A stretch of DNA of 64,000 nucleotides, from positions 1-64,000 of the forward strand of contig NZ_CAKRGI010000005.1 in the NCBI RefSeq assembly GCF_934330165.1, given 5' to 3'. Positions 1 to 7,823 of this stretch are shown here, in pieces (the first letter of the stretch is position 1; each line of letters begins with the position of its first letter). Position numbers and translations under genes: made by a program. The notes beneath the pieces were generated by a model. That model ran no database searches. It had not been told where the DNA came from and worked only from the letters and a program-made list of their open reading frames with translations. Source of the stretch: an uncultured Mediterraneibacter sp. (lineage in GTDB: Bacteria; Bacillota; Clostridia; Lachnospirales; Lachnospiraceae).

Positions 1-1
1 T

Positions 2-75
2 GGCCCAGTGGCTCAGTTGGTTAGAGCGTCGCCCTGTCACGGCGAAGGTCGAGAGTTCGAGTCTCTTCTGGGTCG
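2..75 (+). tRNA. tRNA-Asp (GTC)
   Basis: The cloverleaf reads directly: acceptor GGCCCAG pairs with CTGGGTC, followed by discriminator G. The anticodon loop CTGTCAC carries GTC, and the T arm contains GTTCGAGTC. The gene starts one base into the window, so other tRNA genes may lie upstream. A small hairpin (about 78-97) separates it from tRNA-Leu, and both were probably processed from one transcript. Confidence 0.96.
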
Positions 76-102
76 TTCAAGATGTTGATCATCTTGACAA
101 AT

Positions 103-188
103 GCCGCAGTGGCGGAACTGGCAGACGCCCGGGACTTAAAATCCCGTGGGTAGTGATACCCGTACCGGTTCGATTCCGGTCTGCGGCA
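103..188 (+). tRNA. tRNA-Leu (TAA)
   Basis: This is a class II tRNA of 86 nt with a long variable arm. Acceptor GCCGCAG pairs with CTGCGGC, discriminator A. The anticodon stem-loop GGGACTTAAAATCCC shows anticodon TAA, as in known bacterial tRNA-Leu(UAA). No CCA is encoded. An intrinsic terminator follows 12 nt later. Confidence 0.96.
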
Positions 189-199
189 TTAGTAAAAAA

Positions 200-240
200 T
201 GGGAGAAACGTTGAATTTACAGCGTTTCTCTTATTTTTTT
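200..240 (+). terminator. Intrinsic terminator of the tRNA-Asp/tRNA-Leu transcript
   Basis: GAGAAACG (203-210) pairs perfectly with CGTTTCTC (223-230) across a 12-nt loop and is followed by TTATTTTTTT. Confidence 0.9.
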
Positions 241-343
241 AAAGGAAAAAGTTTGAATACCTTTGAATACTTTATGATAAACTCCTGTTTCAGTGACAAT
301 ATTTTATTATGAGGAATATAATTTGATATGCATAGGAGATAAA

Positions 344-484
344 ATGCGGTATAATAAAGTGAATTACGATATAATGAGTGTTAGCGAGCAGGAGAAAGCA
401 TCGCTTTTTCAGTGCGAGCGGCGAATGGCGATCATGATCGCTGCAAAGCAGCTTCAGACACCGGAGGTGTCGATCATGATATAA
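344..484 (+). CDS. Possible 46-residue hypothetical protein
   Basis: An ATG at 344 sits five bases after AGGAG and opens a 46-codon frame ending at 484. The peptide is mildly hydrophobic at its C-terminus and matches no family I recognise. It contains a 14-bp palindrome, GCGATCATGATCGC (428-441). Only the ribosome site argues for it; it could be a chance frame in a spacer between the tRNA terminator and the repair gene. Confidence 0.3.
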   Translation: MRYNKVNYDIMSVSEQEKASLFQCERRMAIMIAAKQLQTPEVSIMI

Positions 485-566
485 TGATGATAAAAAGAAC
501 AGACGGGTACAATAAGTAATTCAAGACTCTGATACATTTTTTAGATATAATTTTTGAGGAATAAAT

Positions 567-1100
567 ATGATATATGTCAGTAGATACAAATCCTCGATTG
601 GTAATATCCTTTTAGCTTCTGATGAAGAAGGACTTACTGGTTTGTGGTTCGAAGGACAGAAATATTTTGTAAATACACTTCCAGATGAAAGAATTTTGCA
701 GGAAACGGAGATTCTCAGAGAAGCAAAAAAATGGTTGGATGTGTATTTTACCGGAGAAGAACCCCCATTTACGCCACCTCTGCATCCAGCAGGATCAACA
801 TTCAGACAGGCAGTGTGGCAGCTCCTATTGCAGATTCCCTATGGGCAGACGATCACATATGGAGAGATTGCTCGCCGGATGGCTGAAGTGAAAAAAGTTC
901 CCCGTATGTCTGCCCAGGCAGTCGGAGGAGCCGTTGGACATAATGAGATTTCCATTATTATTCCATGTCATCGTGTAGTAGGTACAAACGGAAGTCTGAC
1001 AGGATATGGAGGTGGAATTGATAAAAAAATTTCACTGCTTAATCTGGAACATGCAGATATGAGCCATCTATTTATTCCAAAGAAAGGAACTGCGTTGTAG
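567..1100 (+). CDS. Methylated-DNA-[protein]-cysteine S-methyltransferase
   Basis: A suicide DNA-repair protein that moves the alkyl group from O6-alkylguanine (or O4-alkylthymine) to its own cysteine. The 177 residues match the Ogt/MGMT family in length. The C-terminal DNA-binding domain has the diagnostic PCHRVV motif with the acceptor Cys near residue 134, preceded by the helix-turn-helix region around TYGEIA. The N-terminal part (about 1-75) is the variable ribonuclease-H-like domain. The ATG at 567 follows GAGGA at the right spacing, and a TATAAT box lies only some 15 nt upstream, so the leader is short. No Ada-type transcription domain is present. The gene stands alone. Confidence 0.93.
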   Translation: MIYVSRYKSSIGNILLASDEEGLTGLWFEGQKYFVNTLPDERILQETEILREAKKWLDVYFTGEEPPFTPPLHPAGSTFRQAVWQLLLQIPYGQTITYGEIARRMAEVKKVPRMSAQAVGGAVGHNEISIIIPCHRVVGTNGSLTGYGGGIDKKISLLNLEHADMSHLFIPKKGTAL

Positions 1101-1177
1101 AAGATATTGTATGATATTTTGTTATGTATAATAAAGAATAGTTTTTATGTGAGAATAGTTTTTGTGACAATTTTTGT

Positions 1178-1206
1178 TTGACTTTTCACTAAAAAGAAAA
1201 TATAAT
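1178..1206 (+). promoter_or_regulatory. Strong sigma-A promoter of the MATE attenuator leader
   Basis: TTGACT (1178-1183), a 17-bp spacer and TATAAT (1201-1206). Transcription would begin near 1213, just before the first of two terminator-like hairpins and about 175 nt ahead of the MATE gene. Confidence 0.8.
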
Positions 1207-1214
1207 GAATTTTG

Positions 1215-1262
1215 AACGAGTAGCAGATTAGCGTAAATCCAGTTTTGCTACTCGTTTTTTTG
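1215..1262 (+). terminator. Leader hairpin 1 (terminator-like) before the MATE gene
   Basis: CGAGTAGCA (1217-1225) pairs with TGCTACTCG (1246-1254), followed by seven T. The 20-nt loop holds AGCGTAAATCCAGTTT, which can form an inner AAA/TTT stem closing TCCAG. The same motif recurs in hairpin 2. As a terminator it would stop most transcription right after initiation unless relieved. Confidence 0.8.
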
Positions 1263-1304
1263 TGCAACTGATGTCGTACATTATTAAAATATATAATATC
1301 ATCG

Positions 1305-1362
1305 AAAGTGTGTAGCTTATCAGCGTAAGTCCGGCTTATCAGATAAGTTCACACTTTTTTTA
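1305..1362 (+). terminator. Leader hairpin 2 (terminator-like) before the MATE gene
   Basis: AAAGTGTG (1305-1312) pairs with CACACTTT (1350-1357), and AGCTTATC (1314-1321) pairs with GATAAGTT (1342-1349), giving a near-continuous 16-bp stem and a T run. The loop (1322-1341) repeats the hairpin 1 motif as AGCGTAAGTCCGGCTT, with the inner stem changed to AAG/CTT. A second TATAAT-like box lies at 1292-1297 with a poor -35 box. Confidence 0.78.
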
Positions 1363-1387
1363 TGCAGAAAAGGAGGATTTAGTTAAG

Positions 1388-2755
1388 ATGGCTGAAGGTA
1401 ACAAAATGAGAGAAATGTCGGTAAATAAGCTCATGGTACAGATGGGAATACCGATGATCTTATCAATGGCATTGCAGGCTGTTTACAATACTGTAGACAG
1501 TGCGTTTGTAGGAAACATGAGAAGAGGAAGTGAGGCTGCACTTAATGCACTTACACTTGTGTTCCCTGTTCAGATGCTAATGGTGGCGGTTGGAATTGGA
1601 ACTGGTGTGGGGACCAATGCACTTCTTGCGAGAACCCTGGGACAGGGAAATGAGAAAAAGGCTGCAAAAGTTGCAGGAAACAGCTTATTTTTAGGAATAA
1701 TCATTTATGCAATATGCTTGTTATTTGGAATTTTTGGAGTAAAAGCATACATCTCATCACAGACAGTTGATCCGGAGGTTGTTTCAATGGGAACGAGCTA
1801 TCTGAGAATATGTTGTATCATTTCATTTGGAATTATTTCCTTCTCATTATTTGAAAAACTGCTACAGGCAACCGGACGTTCTCTTTATTCAACAATTGGT
1901 CAGGTTGTGGGAGCAGTGATAAATATTATTCTTGATCCAATTATGATCTATGGAATAGGACCGATTCCTGAAATGGGAGTGGAAGGTGCTGCGTATGCAA
2001 CGGTAATCGGGCAGGTGGTGTCCGCGGTATTGTTGTTTGTATTCCATATAAAGATGAATAAAGAATTTGAGCATAATGTAAAGTATATGAAACCGGATGG
2101 TGGAATTATCCGGGAAATCTATGCCATCGGACTTCCGGCAATTATTGCACAGGCACTTATGTCTATTATGGTTTATGCAATGAATCTGATTTTGAAGTTC
2201 AGTCCATCGGTACAGACAGCCTATGGGTTGTTCTATAAAGTGCAGCAGTTTGTATTATTCCTTGCCTTTGGGCTGAGAGATGCGATTACACCGATTATTG
2301 CTTTTGCATATGGAATGCACAGCAAAAAGAGAGTTCAGGATGGAATTATGTATGGATTGATCTATACGATTGTACTTATGATTGTTGGTGTAGCGATTAC
2401 AGAAATTTTCCCGGGGGCTTTCGCTACTTTATTTAATGCAGGACAGTCCAGAGAATATTTTATCGGAGCCATGAGAATTATCTCTGTCAGCTTTATTTTT
2501 GCCGGAATTAATGTAGCATATCAGGGAATTTATCAGGCATTGGATGGTGGTATAGAATCGCTGGTGATTTCATTACTCAGACAGTTAATAGTCATATTAC
2601 CACTGGCGGGCATTTTCTCCACTTTTGTCAGAAACGGACAGATGGGGATTTCATTGATCTGGTGGGCATTCCCAATTACTGAGCTTATTGCTTGTCTGGT
2701 GGGATATGTATTTTTAAAGAAAATCCGAAAGAACAAAGTGGAAAGATTAAGTTAA
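1388..2755 (+). CDS. MATE family efflux transporter
   Basis: A 455-residue multidrug and toxin extrusion antiporter, expected to export cationic or aromatic compounds in exchange for Na+ or H+. It has about twelve hydrophobic segments in two homologous halves (about 15-225 and 235-440), and the N-terminal half carries the [19 protein letters not shown] signature typical of the family. Length is standard. ATG 1388 follows AGGAGG. The gene is preceded by two tandem terminator-like hairpins sharing a motif, so expression is probably induced by relief of attenuation. It is followed 13 nt later by the cytidylate-kinase-like gene and is likely co-transcribed with it. The substrate cannot be read from sequence. 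Confidence 0.93.
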   Translation: MAEGNKMREMSVNKLMVQMGIPMILSMALQAVYNTVDSAFVGNMRRGSEAALNALTLVFPVQMLMVAVGIGTGVGTNALLARTLGQGNEKKAAKVAGNSLFLGIIIYAICLLFGIFGVKAYISSQTVDPEVVSMGTSYLRICCIISFGIISFSLFEKLLQATGRSLYSTIGQVVGAVINIILDPIMIYGIGPIPEMGVEGAAYATVIGQVVSAVLLFVFHIKMNKEFEHNVKYMKPDGGIIREIYAIGLPAIIAQALMSIMVYAMNLILKFSPSVQTAYGLFYKVQQFVLFLAFGLRDAITPIIAFAYGMHSKKRVQDGIMYGLIYTIVLMIVGVAITEIFPGAFATLFNAGQSREYFIGAMRIISVSFIFAGINVAYQGIYQALDGGIESLVISLLRQLIVILPLAGIFSTFVRNGQMGISLIWWAFPITELIACLVGYVFLKKIRKNKVERLS

Positions 2756-2768
2756 GGAGGAGACAGTT

Positions 2769-3359
2769 ATGGCAAAGAGAATTATTACAATCAGCAGGGA
2801 ATTCGGAAGTGGTGGCCGTTTTATTGGTGAAGAAGTGGCAAAAAAGCTTGGTATTGCCTATTATGATAAAGAAATGATCGGACAGATTGCAGAACAGGCA
2901 GGGTTATCATCGGCGTATGTTCGGGAAAATGCTGAGTTATCTCCGAAGAAAGGATGGTTTGCGTATGCTTTTTCTGGTCGTGATATTACGGGAAAATCAG
3001 TAGAAGATATGGTGTATGAAGCACAAAGAAAAGTAATTATGGAAATCGCTGAAAAAGAAAACTGCGTAATCGTAGGGCGAAATGCAGATTTCATTTTAAA
3101 GGACAGAAAAGATGTATTAAATGTTTTTATACATGGAAGCATACCGGAAAAAGTCCGGCGTATCTGCAGCTTATATAATGTTACAGAAGTGGATGCTATA
3201 AAAATGATAAATGATATAGATAAAAGACGCAGAACAAACTATAATTTTTATACCGAACAGAAATGGGGAATGGCAGAGAACTATACCATGTCTTTGAACA
3301 GTTCTGTGTTAGGGTATGATCTGTGTCAGAAAATTATAATAGATTGTGCAAAATTATAA
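2769..3359 (+). CDS. Cytidylate kinase-like family protein
   Basis: A 196-residue P-loop protein. The N-terminus ITISREFGSGGRFIGEEVA is the nucleotide-binding loop of the cytidylate-kinase-like family (PF13189), which replaces the classic GxxGxGK with a Ser/Gly-rich loop. A DKEMI segment near residue 35 and an arginine-rich lid (about 155-165) fit a nucleoside-phosphate kinase fold. Homologues are common in Lachnospiraceae, often beside transporters, and their true substrate is not established. The start follows AAGGAGG. It is coupled to the MATE gene by a 13-nt gap. It is not the usual cmk, which is longer and fused or linked to other genes. Confidence 0.85.
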   Translation: MAKRIITISREFGSGGRFIGEEVAKKLGIAYYDKEMIGQIAEQAGLSSAYVRENAELSPKKGWFAYAFSGRDITGKSVEDMVYEAQRKVIMEIAEKENCVIVGRNADFILKDRKDVLNVFIHGSIPEKVRRICSLYNVTEVDAIKMINDIDKRRRTNYNFYTEQKWGMAENYTMSLNSSVLGYDLCQKIIIDCAKL

Positions 3360-3379
3360 GAACAGCAGGATACTCTGCT

Positions 3380-3408
3380 TTCACTTATGAATAATTTTGT
3401 GTTATAAT
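3380..3408 (+). promoter_or_regulatory. Probable promoter of the small lipoprotein gene
   Basis: TTCACT (3380-3385), a 17-bp spacer and TATAAT (3403-3408), starting 20 nt after the previous stop codon. The -35 box is only fair. Confidence 0.5.
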
Positions 3409-3448
3409 GTGTTATCAGATTTTGGGGATCGCCGCTGCCGCTGCGGTC

Positions 3449-3483
3449 GGTGCAAAGCGGACATCCACCGGATGTCCTGCACC
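3449..3483 (+). other. GC-rich hairpin in the lipoprotein leader
   Basis: GGTGCA (3449-3454) pairs with TGCACC, and GGACATCC pairs with GGATGTCC around an ACC loop, ending at 3483. It sits in a locally GC-rich patch (3430-3483) unlike its AT-rich surroundings. There is only a weak T run after it, so an mRNA-stability or regulatory hairpin is as likely as a terminator. Confidence 0.6.
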
Positions 3484-3536
3484 TTTGTATTTCCAATATC
3501 AGAGTTCGTAAGGGTTACCGGGAGAAGGAGAAACGT

Positions 3537-3875
3537 ATGAAAAAGTGGACATCATTTATTTTAATATTAATTATTGCGTTGAATCTGGCAGGCTGCAGCA
3601 ATCGGACTGTGAATAGAAATCTGCAAAATAAGCCAGATATTACGGGAACTGTCCTGGAAGTACAGGATAATTCTATTCTGCTTGAAATTAATAAGGAAGG
3701 GTATCCTGATGGAACGAGGTGTAAAGTATCGTTAAATGAAAAAAATCGGGACAACTATGCAGAGGTATCTGTCGGTGATGAAGTTGTAGTATATTATGAC
3801 GGGAAAATTGCAGAAAGTGATCCGTTGCAAATAAATACTGTATATGGTATTACATTAAAAAATTCTGTGGATTAA
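3537..3875 (+). CDS. Small predicted lipoprotein
   Basis: A 112-residue exported protein. The first 22 residues are a basic N-terminus, a hydrophobic core and a lipobox (LAGC), so it should be processed by signal peptidase II and anchored to the outer face of the membrane. The mature part is a small beta-rich domain (TGTVLEV, SILLEI, VGDEVVVYY), reminiscent of the DUF3221/YobA-type OB-like folds; that family link is my inference. The frame is open further upstream to 3450, but ATG 3537 follows GGAGAAGGAG and begins the signal peptide, so it is preferred. No partner is indicated. Confidence 0.75.
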   Translation: MKKWTSFILILIIALNLAGCSNRTVNRNLQNKPDITGTVLEVQDNSILLEINKEGYPDGTRCKVSLNEKNRDNYAEVSVGDEVVVYYDGKIAESDPLQINTVYGITLKNSVD

Positions 3876-3901
3876 GTGGATATAAAAATGAAAAAAATTT
3901 G

Positions 3902-3929
3902 TTGACATATTTTTTTATTGTGATATACT
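3902..3929 (+). promoter_or_regulatory. Promoter of the fatty-acid synthesis operon
   Basis: TTGACA (3902-3907), a 16-bp spacer and TATACT (3924-3929). The -10 box is overlapped by a FabT-type palindrome. Confidence 0.85.
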
Positions 3930-3945
3930 TTGAAAGTCAAAGTAT
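3925..3945. promoter_or_regulatory. FabT-type operator at the fabH promoter
   Basis: A 21-bp perfect palindrome: ATACTTTGA, spacer AAG, TCAAAGTAT. It fits the TTTGA-N3-TCAAA core of the operators bound by the MarR-family lipid regulator FabT. It covers the end of the -10 box and the predicted start point, the right place for repression. The matching regulator gene closes the same operon (13276-13731). Confidence 0.8.
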
Positions 3946-3983
3946 TTAAGACTCAAATTATTTTGAAAGAGTTGGAGAAAAAA

Positions 3984-4907
3984 ATGATTGGAAAAATATG
4001 TGGAACAGGATCATATCTGCCGGACTATATCATAGATAATTTTAAATTGGCAGAATCTGTAGACACCAGTGATGAATGGATTCAGGAGCGGACAGGAATC
4101 AGGCAGCGTCATATAGCAAAGAAAGAGACCACGTCTTATATGGCTTCAATGGCGGCTCTGAAGGCTTTGGAAAATGCCGGGACAGAACCGGAGGAGATTG
4201 ATATGATCCTTGTGGCAACTTCCTCATCAGAAACGGTTTATCCATGTACGGCATGTGAAGTCCAAAAAATGACCGGTGCAGTCAATGCAGTGGGATATGA
4301 TGTGAATGCGGCATGTTCTGGATTTGTGATTGCCTTTCATACAGCACAGGCGTATATCCATTCCGGTATATGCAGAACGGTGCTGGTCATTGGGGCAGAA
4401 CGGATGAGCAGGATGGTTGACTGGTCGGATCGGGGAACGTGTATCTTATTTGGAGATGGAGCGGGGGCAGTTGTGGTAAAAGCAGAAGAGAATGGGTATT
4501 GCCATATGGCAGCACATTCTGACGGGACAAAGGGCGAAGCTCTTGTGGGAAGCACAAAGTCGTTCCTTAAAATGAATGGTCAGGAAGTTTTTAAATTTGC
4601 AGTACGCAAAGTGCCGGAATTGATTTTAGAACTTACCGGGGAGGCCGGGATCAGGCCGGAAGAGATAGATCATATTGTGTTGCATCAGGCGAATCAAAGG
4701 ATTATAGAAGCTGTTGCCAGAAGATTGAACCTGAAAGATTCAAAATTTCCGGTGAATTTGGACAAATATGCAAATACTTCGGCAGCTTCGATCCCTGTTT
4801 TGTTGGATGAAATGAACCGGATGAAAATGTTAAAGCAAGGGCAGAGCATTCTTTTGGCAGGATTCGGTGCGGGACTGACCTGGGCAGGGTGCTTATTTGA
4901 ATGGTAG
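3984..4907 (+). CDS. fabH: 3-oxoacyl-[acyl-carrier-protein] synthase III
   Basis: Starts fatty-acid synthesis by condensing acetyl-CoA (or a branched starter) with malonyl-ACP in the cytoplasm. The protein is a 307-residue thiolase-fold enzyme with the full catalytic triad: Cys near 111 in VNAACSGF, His in LHQANQRII, and Asn in YANTSAAS. The C-terminal GFGAGLTWAG is typical. The frame extends upstream to a TTG at 3930, but that codon lies inside the promoter and operator, so ATG 3984 with GGAG about 9 nt upstream is the start. First gene of an eleven-gene operon. Confidence 0.96.
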   Translation: MIGKICGTGSYLPDYIIDNFKLAESVDTSDEWIQERTGIRQRHIAKKETTSYMASMAALKALENAGTEPEEIDMILVATSSSETVYPCTACEVQKMTGAVNAVGYDVNAACSGFVIAFHTAQAYIHSGICRTVLVIGAERMSRMVDWSDRGTCILFGDGAGAVVVKAEENGYCHMAAHSDGTKGEALVGSTKSFLKMNGQEVFKFAVRKVPELILELTGEAGIRPEEIDHIVLHQANQRIIEAVARRLNLKDSKFPVNLDKYANTSAASIPVLLDEMNRMKMLKQGQSILLAGFGAGLTWAGCLFEW

Positions 4908-4969
4908 TCAGGAAAAGGATACTTTTCCTTATTACATAGAAAAATGAAAAGAAAAGAGAGGAAATAAAA

Positions 4970-5194
4970 ATGTTAGAGCAGATTAAGGAAATTGTAGCAG
5001 AGTCATTAAATGTGGAGGCAGATACACTTACAACAGATACTTCATTCAAGGAGGATCTTGGAGCAGATTCACTGGATCTTTTTGAGCTGGTTATGGCGTT
5101 TGAAGAAGCATTTGAAATTGAAATACCGAGTGAAGATCTGGAAGAAATCAAAACGGTCGGAGACGTGGTTTCTTATGTAGAAAGTCACAAATAA
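4970..5194 (+). CDS. acpP: Acyl carrier protein
   Basis: A 74-residue acidic four-helix protein that carries the growing acyl chain on a 4-phosphopantetheine arm. The attachment serine is in [14 protein letters not shown] (about residue 36). Length and charge are standard. ATG 4970 follows GAGAGGAAAT. Placement between fabH and fabK is common in Clostridia and Streptococcus. Confidence 0.97.
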   Translation: MLEQIKEIVAESLNVEADTLTTDTSFKEDLGADSLDLFELVMAFEEAFEIEIPSEDLEEIKTVGDVVSYVESHK

Positions 5195-5210
5195 GAAAGA
5201 GGAATTCAAA

Positions 5211-6149
5211 ATGAAGACATCAATAACAAAACTGCTTGGAATTGAATATCCCATTATACAGGGAGGCATGGCATGGGTTGCAGAATATCATTTGGCTGCG
5301 GCTGTATCGGAGGCAGGGGGACTTGGTCTGATCGGGGCAGCAAATGCTCCTGCTGAATGGGTACGGGAACAGATACAGAAGGTAAAAGAGCTTACGAAGA
5401 AGCCTTTTGGTGTGAATATTATGTTGATGAGTCCTCATGCAGATGAAGTAGCAAAAGTAATTGTTGAAGAAGCTGTGCCGGTGGTGACAACCGGTGCAGG
5501 ATCTCCGGAAAAATATATGAAAATGTGGAAAGCAGCCGGAGTGAAAGTGATTCCGGTAGTTGCATCGGTTGCCCTCGCAAAGAGAATGGAACGGTGTGGA
5601 GCAGATGCTGTTGTTGCAGAGGGAACGGAGGCAGGAGGCCATATCGGAGAAAATACAACGATGGTTCTTGTTCCACAAGTTGCGGATGCAGTTCAGATTC
5701 CGGTTATTGCAGCTGGTGGGATTGCAGATGGAAGAGGTGTTGCAGCGGTATTCATGCTGGGAGCGAAGGGAGTTCAGTTGGGAACTCGCTTTGTTGCAAC
5801 AGAAGAAGCACAGGTACATGAAAATTACAAGAACTGTATTCTGAAAGCAAGGGATATTGATTCCAGGGTTACGGGACGTTCTACCGGACATCCGGTACGA
5901 GCCCTCCGCAATCAGATGACAAAGACATATTTACAGAAAGAGCAGGAAGGTGCTGCGTTTGAAGAGCTGGAGTTACTGACGCTTGGTGGACTGAAAAAAG
6001 CGGTTGTTGATGGGGATGTTCAGAATGGAAGTGTCATGGCAGGTCAGATCGCAGGGATGATTAAAGAAAAAATGTCCTGCAAAGAGGTAATCGAAAAGCT
6101 GGTGCAGGAGACAGATGCATTGCTTGGAGGGACAGAATTTTATGAGTAA
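5211..6149 (+). CDS. fabK: Enoyl-[acyl-carrier-protein] reductase II (FMN-dependent)
   Basis: Performs the last reduction of each elongation cycle. This is the flavoprotein FabK, not the SDR-type FabI, so the cell should be insensitive to triclosan at this step. The 312-residue TIM barrel of the nitronate-monooxygenase family shows the N-terminal YPIIQGGMAWV, the catalytic-loop motif EAGGHIG (about 142-148), and phosphate-binding AAGGIADGRG and GVQLGTRF. ATG 5211 follows GAAAGAGGA. Its stop codon overlaps the fabD start by eight bases, indicating translational coupling. Confidence 0.96.
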   Translation: MKTSITKLLGIEYPIIQGGMAWVAEYHLAAAVSEAGGLGLIGAANAPAEWVREQIQKVKELTKKPFGVNIMLMSPHADEVAKVIVEEAVPVVTTGAGSPEKYMKMWKAAGVKVIPVVASVALAKRMERCGADAVVAEGTEAGGHIGENTTMVLVPQVADAVQIPVIAAGGIADGRGVAAVFMLGAKGVQLGTRFVATEEAQVHENYKNCILKARDIDSRVTGRSTGHPVRALRNQMTKTYLQKEQEGAAFEELELLTLGGLKKAVVDGDVQNGSVMAGQIAGMIKEKMSCKEVIEKLVQETDALLGGTEFYE

Positions 6150-7071
6150 AGTTGCATTTATTTTCCCCGGACAGGGCGTACAGAAAGCGGGGATGGGAAA
6201 AGATTTTTATGACCAGTACAAAACGGCTGCGAAGGTTTTTGACCAGGCAACCGAATTGCTTGGCATCGACATGAAAAAGCTTTGTTTTGAAGAAAATGAC
6301 AGATTGGATCAGACAGAATATACACAGGCAGCACTCGTGACAGTCTGCATGGCGATGGAGCGTGTTGCTGAGGAAGAAGGTCTTGTGGCAGATGTGGCAG
6401 CAGGACTGAGTCTGGGTGAATATTGTGCGATCGTAACAGCCGGAGGAATGAAGCTGAAGGATGCAATCCGAATCACAAGAAAAAGAGGACTTCTGATGCA
6501 GAATGCAATTCCGGATGGACAAGGTGCAATGGCGGCAGTGTTAGGTCTTTCAGGAGAAATCGTCGAAAAGACGGTGGCATCGATGGAAGGTGTGAGTGTT
6601 GCAAATTATAACTGTCCCGGACAAATCGTGATTACCGGTTGGAACGATGCGGTGGAAAAGGCAGCAGAACGGCTGAAAGCAGCAGGAGCAAAAAGAATTC
6701 TTCCGTTGAAAGTCAGTGGGCCATTCCATTCTCCATTATTAAAAGAAGCAGGAAAAGAGCTGGGAGAAGAATTGAAAAGTGTGGAACTCTCAGAATTACA
6801 AATTCCCTATGTGACAAATGTTACAGCGGAATATGTCTCAGAAATCGATCAGACGAAAGCCCTTCTTGCAAAGCAGGTGGCGGCATCGGTCAGATGGCAG
6901 CAGAGTATAGAAAAAATGCTCAGTCAGGGTGTAGATACTTTTATAGAGATCGGTCCGGGAAGAACACTAACCGGATTTATGAGAAAGATCAGCAGAGAAG
7001 TTCGGACATACAATATCAGTACAGTCGAAGATCTGAAAAAGGTGGTAAATGAGTTATGCAAAATACATTGA
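6142..7071 (+). CDS. fabD: Malonyl-CoA:ACP transacylase
   Basis: Transfers malonyl from CoA to ACP to supply the extender unit. The 309-residue acyltransferase has [12 protein letters not shown] at the N-terminus, the nucleophile serine in GLSLGEY (the family's GHSxGE with Leu replacing His, a common variant), and the catalytic His in GPFHSPL. The frame opens at 6115, but ATG 6142 begins the conserved [12 protein letters not shown] and has GGAGG ahead. It overlaps fabK by 8 nt and fabG by 16 nt. Confidence 0.96.
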   Translation: MSKVAFIFPGQGVQKAGMGKDFYDQYKTAAKVFDQATELLGIDMKKLCFEENDRLDQTEYTQAALVTVCMAMERVAEEEGLVADVAAGLSLGEYCAIVTAGGMKLKDAIRITRKRGLLMQNAIPDGQGAMAAVLGLSGEIVEKTVASMEGVSVANYNCPGQIVITGWNDAVEKAAERLKAAGAKRILPLKVSGPFHSPLLKEAGKELGEELKSVELSELQIPYVTNVTAEYVSEIDQTKALLAKQVAASVRWQQSIEKMLSQGVDTFIEIGPGRTLTGFMRKISREVRTYNISTVEDLKKVVNELCKIH

Positions 7072-7805
7072 CAGGAAAAGTTGCATTAGTGACAGGAGCC
7101 TCCCGGGGAATTGGAAGAGCGATTGCTTTGAAGCTGGCAGCAGAGGGGGCAGCAGTTGTGATCAATTACCATGGTTCAATGGAGAAAGCCAGGGAAGTGA
7201 AAGCAGAAATTGAATCTGACGGAGGAATTGCAGAGATCATGCAGTGTAATGTAGCAGATTATCAGGCCACAGAAGCAATGATCAGAAAAGTAACGGATGA
7301 CTTTGGAAGACTGGATATTCTGGTCAATAACGCAGGAATCACGAGAGATGGTCTGCTGATGAAAATGTCAGAAGAAGATTACGATACAGTCCTCGATACC
7401 AATCTGAAAGGGACATTCCATTGTATCCGGTTTGCTGCAAGGCAGATGCTCAGACAAAGAGGCGGAAGAATCATCAATCTGTCATCAGTTTCAGGAATCC
7501 TTGGGAATGCAGGACAGGCAAATTACTCGGCATCCAAAGCAGGCGTGATAGGACTGACCAAAAGTGCTGCAAGAGAACTTGCATCCAGAGGAATTACTGT
7601 CAATGCAGTCGCTCCGGGATTTATTGAGACAGAAATGACAGCAGTTCTTACGGAAAAAGTCAGGGAATCCGCTGTGGCACAGATCCCGATGGGAGCCTTT
7701 GGAACAGCGGAAGATGTTGCAGAAGCAGTCGCATTTCTTGCATCTGATTCTGCCCGGTATATAACAGGACAGACGATCCATGTCGACGGTGGCATGGCAA
7801 TGTAG
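7056..7805 (+). CDS. fabG: 3-oxoacyl-[acyl-carrier-protein] reductase
   Basis: NADPH-dependent reduction of 3-oxoacyl-ACP to 3-hydroxyacyl-ACP. The 249-residue short-chain dehydrogenase has TGASRGIG (cofactor loop), NNAG, the Ser of the LSSVSG region, and the catalytic YSASK. The C-terminal VDGGMAM closes the fold. It overlaps the end of fabD. A second FabG-like protein, outside this operon, is encoded on the minus strand at 61038-61769. Confidence 0.96.
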   Translation: MQNTLTGKVALVTGASRGIGRAIALKLAAEGAAVVINYHGSMEKAREVKAEIESDGGIAEIMQCNVADYQATEAMIRKVTDDFGRLDILVNNAGITRDGLLMKMSEEDYDTVLDTNLKGTFHCIRFAARQMLRQRGGRIINLSSVSGILGNAGQANYSASKAGVIGLTKSAARELASRGITVNAVAPGFIETEMTAVLTEKVRESAVAQIPMGAFGTAEDVAEAVAFLASDSARYITGQTIHVDGGMAM

Positions 7806-7823
7806 AAGGAGGCAGGAAAAGAA

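Noticed and set aside
428..441. 14-bp palindrome GCGATCATGATCGC as an operator
   Set aside because: It lies inside a possible short coding frame away from any good promoter; I see no regulator or second site to support it.
3930..3983. TTG start for fabH giving 18 extra residues
   Set aside because: The codon lies within the -10 box and operator, upstream of or at the transcription start, so it cannot be translated from this promoter.
5220..5891. 223-codon minus-strand frame inside fabK
   Set aside because: It is antisense to a highly conserved enzyme and is Cys/His-rich nonsense typical of the reverse strand of codon-biased genes.
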